NCBI RefSeq assembly: GCF_033060595.1
Contig: NZ_CP133038.1
Location: forward strand, 2,418,001-2,482,000
Source of the DNA: Pyramidobacter sp. YE332
GTDB lineage: Bacteria; Synergistota; Synergistia; Synergistales; Dethiosulfovibrionaceae
Direction: 5' to 3'
DNA length: 64,000 nt
Shown here: piece after piece, positions 9,163 through 15,978 of the stretch
Layout: the number at the start of each line of letters is the position of its first letter
Position numbering within the stretch: position 1 is the first letter of the stretch
Translations under genes and position numbers: made by a program
The notes under the pieces: generated by a model
Seen by the model: only the letters and a program-made list of their open reading frames with translations
What the model was told of the DNA's origin: nothing
Database searches by the model: none

Positions 9163-9972
9163 TTATTCTGCGGCCAGCGTTTCGTTCATGCTGCCGGTGC
9201 GGTAGCCCTGCAGATCGAGCGCGGCGTAGCTGAAGCCGATCTTTTTGAACTCGGCGGCGAGTCGCGCGCGGTTTTGCATGATCAGGGGGAACTGTTCGGG
9301 CAGCGCCTCGATGCGGGCCACGTCGCCGTGAACGCGCACGCGCATCTGCGAGAGTCCAAGGTCGAGGAGCAGCTGTTCGGCCCGCTCCACCATGTTCAGT
9401 CTTTCTTCGGTGATCGGTTCGCCGTAGACGAAGCGCGAGGCGAGGCAGGCGAAGGACGGTTTGTCCCACGTCGACAGCCCCAGCTCTTTGGAAAGCGCGC
9501 GGATCTCCGCTTTGTACAGCCCGGCTTCGCGCAGCGGGCTTGCGACGCCTAGTTCGGCGACGGCCTGCAGGCCGGGGCGGTAATCGCCCAGGTCGTCCAT
9601 GTTGCTGCCCTCGGCGACGCAATCGAAGCCGAGCGACGCGGCCAGCGCGGTCATTTTCTCGAACAGAGAGCGTTTGCACAGATAACAGCGGTTGCGCGGG
9701 TTTTCGCGAATGCCGGGAACGCTCAGTTCGTCGCAGACGCAAATCTCGTGGCGGATGCCCTCGCGCGCGCAGAATTCGCTGGCTTCGTCGCGCTCGCGCC
9801 GGGGGAAAAAGCAGGACTGCGCGGTAATGGCGAGGACGCGGTCGCCCAGCGCCTCGCGGGCGGCCTTCAAAAGAAACGTCGAATCGACGCCGCCGGAAAA
9901 CGCCACGGCGACGCCGCCAAGTCCGCGCAGACAATCTTTGAGCCGTTCGTACTTTTCGTGAAGCTGATCCAT
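9163..9972 (-). CDS. larE: Pyridinium biscarboxylate mononucleotide sulfur transferase LarE
   Basis: LarE adds two sulfurs to the LarB product on the way to the nickel-pincer nucleotide cofactor of lactate racemase-type enzymes. The 269-residue protein has the PP-loop SGGVDS at 26-31. It has CYLC (C96, C99) and C176 in PSFACLASR. C176 falls on the sacrificial cysteine of Lactobacillus LarE, while the three-cysteine set matches the Thermotoga-type enzyme that holds a [4Fe-4S] cluster and can turn over. It is the last gene of larB-larC-larE, 21 bases after larC, with GAAAGGA before its ATG. Confidence 0.93.
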   Translation of the reverse strand: MDQLHEKYERLKDCLRGLGGVAVAFSGGVDSTFLLKAAREALGDRVLAITAQSCFFPRRERDEASEFCAREGIRHEICVCDELSVPGIRENPRNRCYLCKRSLFEKMTALAASLGFDCVAEGSNMDDLGDYRPGLQAVAELGVASPLREAGLYKAEIRALSKELGLSTWDKPSFACLASRFVYGEPITEERLNMVERAEQLLLDLGLSQMRVRVHGDVARIEALPEQFPLIMQNRARLAAEFKKIGFSYAALDLQGYRTGSMNETLAAE

Positions 9973-9993
9973 GAAGCAATTCCTTTCAGGCGT

Positions 9994-10818
9994 TTACTCG
10001 CTTTCACCGAGGAAGGCACGCACGCAGTTGGCGGCTTCGAAATCCTTTTTGCCCATGCCGTAGCCGATGGACGAAACGGTCATCACGGGCATGGGACGAA
10101 AATCGGAGACAAAGTGTCTGAGCAGCGCCGCGCCGGTGGGCGTGCACAGTTCGCCGTTCTCGTGGCCGCCGTATATGGGCACGCCGCGCAGGATCAGAGC
10201 GGTCGCCGGCGCGGGCACGGGCATGACGCCATGGGCGCAGTGCACGTGCCCACTGCCGACGTTGACGGCGGAAGCGAGCACGCGGCGCGGCGCCAGATCC
10301 TCCATCAGCGTGCAGACGGCAGCGATGTCGGCGACGGCGTCCAGGGCGCCTACTTCGTGGAAGTGGATCTCCGTCACCGGCACGCCGTGAACGGCGCTCT
10401 CGGCCGCGGCGATGATCTTGTACACTTCGAGAACCTGCGCGCGCACGCTCTCGGAAACGTTCAGACCGTTGACGACGGTCTCGATGTCGGCCATGCCGCG
10501 GTGGACGTGACGATGTCCGTGGTCGTGATCGTGACTGTGTTCGTGTCCGCCATGCTCGTGGCGGCAACCGCAGCCGCCATGCTCGTGATGATGTTCGTGC
10601 CCATCGGCGCCCTCTTCCTCGCCGTCGACCGTGACCGTCATCTGCGTGCCGGTGATGCCGCACTTGACGCCCTTCGCCGCGGCAAAACGCACGCCGGGCA
10701 CGCCGAGCGCGTTCAGCTTCGCGAGCGCCGCCTCCCGGTCGGGCGTCAGTTCCAGCAATGCGGCCGTCAGCATGTCGCCGGCCGCGCCCATCGCGCAGTC
10801 GAAATAAATCGTTTTCAT
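9994..10818 (-). CDS. larC: Nickel insertion protein LarC, N-terminal (LarC1) part only
   Basis: LarC inserts nickel into the pincer nucleotide in a CTP-dependent reaction. The 274-residue product begins IYFDCAMGAAGDM and carries a long His-rich segment (about 75-110) that probably stores or hands over nickel. It then has VTEIHFHEVGALDAVADI, and it ends at FLGESE. Full LarC proteins continue for another 120-150 residues (LarC2). Here a stop codon and then larE follow at once, so the LarC2 domain is missing from this locus. In Lactobacillus LarC2 is made by frameshifting; there is no room for that here. It overlaps larB by 4 bases. Confidence 0.9.
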   Translation of the reverse strand: MKTIYFDCAMGAAGDMLTAALLELTPDREAALAKLNALGVPGVRFAAAKGVKCGITGTQMTVTVDGEEEGADGHEHHHEHGGCGCRHEHGGHEHSHDHDHGHRHVHRGMADIETVVNGLNVSESVRAQVLEVYKIIAAAESAVHGVPVTEIHFHEVGALDAVADIAAVCTLMEDLAPRRVLASAVNVGSGHVHCAHGVMPVPAPATALILRGVPIYGGHENGELCTPTGAALLRHFVSDFRPMPVMTVSSIGYGMGKKDFEAANCVRAFLGESE

Positions 10819-11570
10819 TTTTTGACCTCCATATGATTGACCATGCTGGCAAAATAGCCCGCGCCGAAACCGTTGTCGATGTTCACGACCGTAACGCCGC
10901 TGGCGCAGGAATTGAGCATCGAGAGCAGGGCGGAAACGCCGCCGAATGACGCGCCGTAGCCCACGCTCGTCGGCACGGCGACGACGGGACAGTCGACCAG
11001 CCCGCCGATGACGCTGGCCAGCGCCCCCTCCATGCCGGCCACGGCGATAATGACGCTGGCGCTCATCAGATCGTCGAGATGCGACAGCGTGCGGTGCAGT
11101 CCGGCCACGCCCACGTCGTACAGGCGCAGCACGTCGTTGCCCAGCATCTGCGCCGTCAGCGCCGCCTCCTCGGCGACGGGGACGTCGCTCGTGCCGCCGG
11201 TGGCGACGACGACGCGGCCGATGCCGTCGGGCTTCGGAAAGCCGCCGACGAGCCCGAGCCGCGCCTCGGCATGATATTCGATCGGGAAGGCGGCGTTCAC
11301 CTCTCGCGCCGCTTCCGGCGACAGGCGCGTGATGATCGCGTTGTTCTGCCCGTGACGGGCCATGACGCCGAGAATGGCGACGATCTGCCGCGGCGTTTTG
11401 CCCGCGCCGTAGATCACTTCCGCCGCGCCCTGCCGCACCGGACGGTGCAGGTCCACCTTGGCGAAACCGATGTCCTCGAACGGCGCTTCTTTCAGGGCCA
11501 GCAGCGCCTGCTCCACCGGCACCGCACCGTCGCGCACGCCTTCGAGCAGTTTTTTGATTGAAGTTTTCAT
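10815..11570 (-). CDS. larB: Nickel-pincer cofactor biosynthesis protein LarB
   Basis: LarB carboxylates nicotinic acid adenine dinucleotide at C5 and splits the phosphoanhydride, the first step of the pincer cofactor pathway. The 251-residue protein has the C-terminal AIR-carboxylase-like domain (VVVATGGTSDVPVAEEA, then AGMEGALASVIGGL, VAVPTSVGYGASFGGVSALLSML). It is the first gene of larBCE and is coupled to larC through an ATGA overlap. No larA or nickel importer lies in the window, so the client enzyme is elsewhere. Confidence 0.95.
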   Translation of the reverse strand: MKTSIKKLLEGVRDGAVPVEQALLALKEAPFEDIGFAKVDLHRPVRQGAAEVIYGAGKTPRQIVAILGVMARHGQNNAIITRLSPEAAREVNAAFPIEYHAEARLGLVGGFPKPDGIGRVVVATGGTSDVPVAEEAALTAQMLGNDVLRLYDVGVAGLHRTLSHLDDLMSASVIIAVAGMEGALASVIGGLVDCPVVAVPTSVGYGASFGGVSALLSMLNSCASGVTVVNIDNGFGAGYFASMVNHMEVKK

Positions 11571-11626
11571 CCCGTCACTCCTCGATTCACCGCCGCTTCA
11601 CCGCAAATACGGCGCAGAGTCAGTAT

Positions 11627-11657
11627 ATTGTACCCCATGAAGTTCATTTCAGGTCAA
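11627..11657 (-). promoter_or_regulatory. Possible larBCE promoter
   Basis: The minus strand shows TTGACC (11657-11652) and TACAAT (11632-11627) with a 19-base spacer, about 57 bases upstream of larB. The spacer is long, so this is tentative. Confidence 0.4.
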
Positions 11658-11697
11658 AAAAGCTCCCCGCGCCGAAATGCTCCGACCACGGGAAGCC
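11655..11697 (-). terminator. Terminator of the Rrf2 gene
   Basis: On the minus strand GCTTCCCG pairs with CGGGGAGC and is followed by TTTTTT. It separates the Rrf2 gene from larBCE, and its T-tract abuts the putative larB -35 box. Confidence 0.7.
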
Positions 11698-11713
11698 CGA
11701 AAATTTCGCTTTT

Positions 11714-12142
11714 TCAAATACCGCCGGCGCCGGAACCGTCCTTTTTGGTCAGCTCAGCCAGCTTGCGCCCGTCAAGATAGGCGAGGATCATCGAGTCAAG
11801 TTCCTGCCACATCGGCAGCGTGCGGCATTCTTCGCGGCGGCCGCACTTTTCGCCGTGCTCCGCCAGACAGCTCACCGTCGCCAGCGCAGGCTCGGTCAGC
11901 CGCAGGATGTGCCCCACCGTCAACTCCTCCGGCGCAATGGCCAGTTTGTAGCCGCCGCCTTTGCCGCGCATGCCGGTAAGGATCTTGCCGCGCACCAGCG
12001 ACTTGAGAATGGCCTCCAGATATTTTTCGGAAATCTGCTGGCGCTCGGCGATCGCCCGCAGCGGCACATAATCCCCAGTCTGATGCTCGGCCAGATCGAT
12101 CAGCACGCGCAGAGCGTAGCGCCCCTTCGTCGAAACAAGCAT
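11714..12142 (-). CDS. Rrf2 family transcriptional regulator
   Basis: This 142-residue protein has the Rrf2 winged helix-turn-helix at its N-terminus (STKGRYALRVLIDLAEH, then ISEKYLEAILKSLVRGKI and GKGGGYKLA). A three-cysteine cluster (C-x7-C-x5-C in SCLAEHGEKCGRREEC) lies where IscR and NsrR bind an iron-sulfur cluster, so it is probably a redox- or iron-sulfur-sensing repressor. Its targets are unknown. It is encoded alone, divergent from the tryptophan transporter and separated from larB by a terminator. Confidence 0.9.
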   Translation of the reverse strand: MLVSTKGRYALRVLIDLAEHQTGDYVPLRAIAERQQISEKYLEAILKSLVRGKILTGMRGKGGGYKLAIAPEELTVGHILRLTEPALATVSCLAEHGEKCGRREECRTLPMWQELDSMILAYLDGRKLAELTKKDGSGAGGI

Positions 12143-12250
12143 ATGATATTTCTCCCTCGTCCACGATAAAACCCCGTTCGATGTCAGCGCTATTATACAT
12201 CAACTCACGAATCCGCACTCGACCGTCCGCGACGGACGGTAAAAAAGCAC

Positions 12251-12279
12251 TTGCTTTTTTCGGATTTCGTGCTTAAATA
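12251..12279 (+). promoter_or_regulatory. Putative promoter of the T-box transcript
   Basis: TTGCTT (12251-12256) and TAAATA (12274-12279) are 17 bases apart, just upstream of the T-box leader. The -10 is a moderate match. Confidence 0.5.
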
Positions 12280-12286
12280 ATCCCAA

Positions 12287-12582
12287 CAACTTCACAACGT
12301 CAAACCGAAGAAGCGGAGATAAAACCGCAGCGCGCGCTCACAGAGAGCCGGGGCAGCTGAGATCCCGGCAGAAATGCGGCTCGGACAAATGGACCGCCGA
12401 GGGCGGACCCCAACGGCGAGAGATCGCCCAGTAGGGCCCGACGGGAGCTCCCGTAACAGAGCGGGGATGTGTTGGCATCCCGCGAGCGGCCTTTTTCGCG
12501 AAAGGCAATCAAGGTGGCACCGCAGGCCTTTTTTCGAGACCTGTCCTTGAACGTATCCGTTCAGGGGCAGGCCTCGTTTTTT
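12287..12582 (+). ncRNA. T-box leader, tryptophan specifier
   Basis: The leader shows the T-box core AAGGTGGCACCGC (12511-12523), which pairs with the uncharged tRNA acceptor end. It is followed by an intrinsic terminator (GAGACCTG at 12536 pairing with CAGGCCTC, then TTTTTT ending 12582). Upstream, Stem I is recognisable: CCGCA (12326) pairs with TGCGG (12375), CAGAGAG is followed by a GC hairpin, and the 3' side of the specifier loop reads CAAATGGA before a GC helix. UGG followed by A is the natural specifier register, so low tryptophan charging should allow read-through into the transporter operon. Confidence 0.9.
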
Positions 12583-12676
12583 GAAAGGAGGAAAGGCGCT
12601 GCCCCGGCATTACGCGTCGGCCGTTGTGAATTTTGCCGTTCCCGAAAAAATCATTTTCGAAAGAGAGGTTTTTGTC

Positions 12677-13612
12677 ATGATCATGAAAAAGCTCTTCACG
12701 GCCTGCATCCTGATGGCCTTGTGCGCCTCCGCGGCTCTGGCCGCTCCGAAGTTCAGCGTCGGCATCGTCCAGTTGGTCGAACATCCTTCGCTCGACGAAG
12801 TGCGTCTCGCCATCCTCGACGAACTGAACGCGGCCGGCTACGGCCCCGACGTGGTCGAAATCGACTATCAAAATGGACAGAACTCGCCGGCGCTGATCAG
12901 CACCATCTGCCAGAAGTTCGTCGCCCGCGAAGTGAACGTCATCGTGCCCATCGCCACACCCGCCGCACAGGGCGCCGCTGCGGCCACGGAAACGATCCCC
13001 GTGATCTTCGCCGCCGTCTCCGACCCTGTCGCCGCCGGTCTGGTAAAGGATCCCGCTCATCCCGACGGCAACGTCACCGGCGTCAGCGACGCCATTCACC
13101 CCGGCAACGTGCTTGACCTCGCCGAAGAGCTCACGCCCGGCCTGAAGAACTACGGCGTCGTCTACAACACCGCCGAGGCCAACTCCACCAACACGGCGCG
13201 CAAGGCCGAGGCCGAGATGGCGAAGCGCGGCATCGCCTTCCGCGAAGCGATCGTCTCCACCGCCGCCGAGGTCGTCCCCGCCGTCAACTCGCTGATGGGC
13301 AAGGTCGACGCCATTTACGTGCCCGACGACAACACCACCGCTCTGGCCATGCCGCTGCTGTCGCAGGTAGCCATAGAGCACAAGGTCCCCGTCTACGCCG
13401 CGGTAGACTCGCTCGTGCGCGACGGCGGTCTGGCCACGAGCGGGATCAATTACACGAATCTGGGACGCCAGGCGGGGCAGATGATCATCCGCGTGCTGAA
13501 CGGCGCGAAGATCGCCGACACGCCCGTGGAAGTGCTGCACGAAGTCTCCGTCGTGGTCAACAAGGAAACGGCCGCCGCGATCGGCGTCGACGTGTCCAAG
13601 TACGCCCAATAG
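12677..13612 (+). CDS. trpX: Tryptophan ABC transporter substrate-binding protein (TrpX-like)
   Basis: This is an ABC substrate-binding protein of the COG2984 family. A lipid-free signal peptide (MIMKKLFTACILMALCASAA) is followed by APKFSVGIVQLVEHPSLDEV. The fold has two Rossmann-like lobes typical of the BMP/LivK type. I start at ATG 12677, which follows AGAGAGG by eight bases, rather than at frames reaching into the T-box terminator. The UGG T-box directly upstream and the trpXYZ order found in Firmicutes point to tryptophan as substrate; the binding specificity itself is not visible in the sequence. Confidence 0.85.
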   Translation: MIMKKLFTACILMALCASAALAAPKFSVGIVQLVEHPSLDEVRLAILDELNAAGYGPDVVEIDYQNGQNSPALISTICQKFVAREVNVIVPIATPAAQGAAAATETIPVIFAAVSDPVAAGLVKDPAHPDGNVTGVSDAIHPGNVLDLAEELTPGLKNYGVVYNTAEANSTNTARKAEAEMAKRGIAFREAIVSTAAEVVPAVNSLMGKVDAIYVPDDNTTALAMPLLSQVAIEHKVPVYAAVDSLVRDGGLATSGINYTNLGRQAGQMIIRVLNGAKIADTPVEVLHEVSVVVNKETAAAIGVDVSKYAQ

Positions 13613-13633
13613 CCTGACGGGGCTTTTGTCTTC

Positions 13634-14548
13634 ATGAGTCTTCTTCTCGTTCGCGGCGCCGTCGAGCAGGGGCTGATCTACAGCCTTGTGGCGCTGGGAC
13701 TGTACCTTTCCTTCCGCACGCTGAACATCGCCGACATGACTGTCGACGGCAGCTACACGTTGGGGGCGGCCGTCTCGGCGGCGCTGACGGCGGCGGGACA
13801 CCCGTTTTGGGCGCTGTTCTGCGCCGTGCTGGCCGGCGCGGGAGCCGGACTGGTCTCGGCTTTTTTGCAGACGAAGCTGAAGATCCAGTCGATCCTCGCC
13901 GGCATCGTCACGATGACGGCGCTTTACTCGGTCAACCTGCGCGTCATGGGCGGCCGCGCCAATCTGACGCTGCTGCGTCTGGACACCGTATTTTCTCTGC
14001 TGAAATCCGTCCTGCCGCGCGCCGTTCAGCCTTGGGCGCGCCTGCTGATCGCCGCGGGCGCAGCCGTAATCGTGGGACTTCTGCTCGTGTTCTTTCTGCG
14101 CACGCGGCTGGGACTTTCGATCCGCGCCACCGGCGACAATCCGCGCATGGTCAGCGCCTCGTCCATCAATCCGCAGTACACGATCACCGTCGGCCTGTGC
14201 CTGGGCAACGCCATGCCGGCCCTGTCCGGCGCGCTGATCGCCCAATACCAGCAGTTCTGCGACATCACCATGGGCACGGGCATGGTCGTCATCGGCCTCG
14301 CTTCGCTGATCATCGGCGAGGTGCTCACCGGCGCCATGCGCTGGCCGTCGGTGCGCCGCGGCGTTTTTGCGGCGCTGCTGGGCGGCGCCGTGTACTGGCT
14401 CATCATCGCCGGCGCCATTTCCTCGTCGGTGTCGGCCAACGACCTCAAGCTGCTCTCGGCGCTGATCGTGGCGGCGGCCATCTCCTGGCCGGTGCTGGTG
14501 TCGCGCGTGAAGTTCGCGCTGCGGAAGAAGGCGAACCGCCGATGCTGA
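13634..14548 (+). CDS. trpY: ABC transporter permease (TrpY-like)
   Basis: The 304-residue membrane protein belongs to the COG4120/branched-chain permease family, with about eight hydrophobic segments and the typical GLIYSLVALGLYLSFRTLNIADMTVDG opening (shown here only in part of its length: TLNIADMTVDGSY at about 34-46). It lies 21 bases after the binding protein and overlaps the ATPase gene by seven bases. It should form the transmembrane channel of the T-box-controlled tryptophan importer. Confidence 0.85.
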   Translation: MSLLLVRGAVEQGLIYSLVALGLYLSFRTLNIADMTVDGSYTLGAAVSAALTAAGHPFWALFCAVLAGAGAGLVSAFLQTKLKIQSILAGIVTMTALYSVNLRVMGGRANLTLLRLDTVFSLLKSVLPRAVQPWARLLIAAGAAVIVGLLLVFFLRTRLGLSIRATGDNPRMVSASSINPQYTITVGLCLGNAMPALSGALIAQYQQFCDITMGTGMVVIGLASLIIGEVLTGAMRWPSVRRGVFAALLGGAVYWLIIAGAISSSVSANDLKLLSALIVAAAISWPVLVSRVKFALRKKANRRC

Positions 14549-15336
14549 CGCTCGACAGGATCAGCAAGACCTTCGACCCCGGCACGGCCGGCGAGAAGAA
14601 GGTGCTGGAGGACTTCTCGCTGCATCTCGACCGCGGCGAGTTCGTGACCGTCATCGGCTCCAACGGCGCCGGCAAATCGACGATCATCAACGCCGTCAGC
14701 GGCGCTTTTTACGTGGACAGCGGCCGCATCATGCTCGACGGGCAGGACGTCACGTTCATGAAGGATTACCGGCGCGCCCATTTCATCGGCCGTCTGTTTC
14801 AGGATCCGATGCAGGGAACGGCGCCGTCGATGTCGGTGGAGGAAAACCTTTCGCTGGCCTTCATCCGCAACGACGAGCACGTCTCGCCGTTCGGCCTGTC
14901 GGCGCGCGAGAAAAAATATCTGCGCGACCGCGTCGCCACGCTCGGTCTGGGGCTGGAAAATCGCATGAACGCGCGCGTCGGCACGCTCTCGGGCGGCCAA
15001 CGCCAGGCATTGACGCTGCTGATGGCGACGCTGGTGACGCCGAAGCTGCTGATGCTCGACGAACACACGGCGGCGCTCGACCCGGCCACGGCGGAGAAGG
15101 TGCTGGCGCTGACGAAGAGCATCGTCGCCGAAAACAAGCTGACCTGCATGATGATCACGCACAATATCAGTTCGGCGCTGGCGCTCGGCTCGCGCACGAT
15201 CATGATGGACAACGGGCGCATCCTCTTCGATCTGCGCGGCGAGGAGCGCGCCCGCATGACCGTGCCCGCGCTTCTGGACCGCTTCAAAGAGGCGGTGCAG
15301 AAGAATCTGGACAACGACCGCATGCTGCTCAGCTGA
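14542..15336 (+). CDS. trpZ: ABC transporter ATP-binding protein (TrpZ-like)
   Basis: The 264-residue ATPase has Walker A GSNGAGKST, a Q-loop (LFQDPMQG), signature LSGGQRQAL, Walker B LLMLDEHTAALD and the switch His in MITHN. It belongs to COG1101, the usual partner of COG2984/COG4120 transporters. The start ATG lies inside the end of trpY. A strong terminator follows, so trpXYZ forms one T-box-regulated operon. Confidence 0.9.
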   Translation: MLTLDRISKTFDPGTAGEKKVLEDFSLHLDRGEFVTVIGSNGAGKSTIINAVSGAFYVDSGRIMLDGQDVTFMKDYRRAHFIGRLFQDPMQGTAPSMSVEENLSLAFIRNDEHVSPFGLSAREKKYLRDRVATLGLGLENRMNARVGTLSGGQRQALTLLMATLVTPKLLMLDEHTAALDPATAEKVLALTKSIVAENKLTCMMITHNISSALALGSRTIMMDNGRILFDLRGEERARMTVPALLDRFKEAVQKNLDNDRMLLS

Positions 15337-15350
15337 AATCAAACGCAAAG

Positions 15351-15401
15351 GAATCCGCCGGACGCCTCCAAAAAAACGGAGCGTCCGGCGGATTTCTTTT
15401 G
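15351..15401 (+). terminator. Terminator of the trpXYZ operon
   Basis: AATCCGCCGGACGCCTCC pairs with GGAGCGTCCGGCGGATT across an A-rich loop and is followed by TCTTTT. Confidence 0.85.
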
Positions 15402-15428
15402 CCGCCTTATGAACCGGCAAAAAAGCGG

Positions 15429-15716
15429 CTATTTCTTTTTGACGTCGACAAATTCTACCTTGAGCGCCATGCCCAGCCCCTTGGCAAGATTGTTGAGCGT
15501 CCGTAGCGACGGATTGCCGCGCCCGTTCTCGAGACGGCTGATGTCGGGCTGCGTGATGCCCGTCATCTCGGCAAGCTGCTTCTGCGTGACGTTCTTCTTG
15601 CGGCGGGCCTCGATCAGAGTCTTGATGACCTGATACTCGGGATCGTAAGCGTCCCACTTCGCTTTGTACTCGGGATCGCGAAGCTTCTTCTCCAGTTTCT
15701 TTTTGAAATCGTTCAT
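15429..15716 (-). CDS. XRE family regulator, HigA-like antitoxin
   Basis: The 95-residue protein has a Lys-rich N-terminus and a HTH_3 domain (KNVTQKQLAEMTGITQPDIS, then RLENGRGNPSLRTLNNLAKGL). This build is typical of HigA-type antitoxins whose HigB toxin gene lies just upstream. No toxin frame is visible on either side; upstream is a strong promoter and then the IS30 insertion at 15979. It may therefore be an orphan antitoxin or a free-standing regulator. Confidence 0.8.
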   Translation of the reverse strand: MNDFKKKLEKKLRDPEYKAKWDAYDPEYQVIKTLIEARRKKNVTQKQLAEMTGITQPDISRLENGRGNPSLRTLNNLAKGLGMALKVEFVDVKKK

Positions 15717-15913
15717 CGCGGAATCTCTCCCCCTGTCGAAAATGGCAAAAAATTATTTACACAGAAACATTTTACACTGCATTACACGAACACTCCCCGG
15801 CTCCCCCGTACTTCAAGACTAGGAATTCCCCCACGCCGCCTCGACTCCGAGCGTATCGCACGATTCCTACCTTGACAGCAAAATAATTTGAGCACACACT
15901 TATTTTCTTGGTT

Positions 15914-15942
15914 ATTATATGGAATCGTTCTTATAGTGTCAA
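15914..15942 (-). promoter_or_regulatory. Consensus sigma-70 promoter
   Basis: The minus strand carries TTGACA (15942-15937), a 17-base spacer and TATAAT (15919-15914), a perfect consensus. It would transcribe toward the XRE gene with a 5' leader of about 190 bases. In that leader a minus-strand frame ending at 15782 exists but matches nothing I know. Confidence 0.75.
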
Positions 15943-15978
15943 TAGGCTTTACAATTTTCGGATCCCAATGCATTAGCC

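Noticed and set aside
9748-10836. Plus-strand frame of 362 codons opposite larC
   Set aside because: It is antisense to larC, and its composition reflects the His-rich loop read backwards.
12509-14245. Minus-strand frame of 578 codons opposite trpXY
   Set aside because: It is antisense to two well-supported genes and the T-box, with no domain visible.
15780-15905. tRNA or known small RNA downstream of the consensus promoter at 15914-15942
   Set aside because: No cloverleaf or known RNA signature could be folded; it is left as the long leader of the XRE gene.
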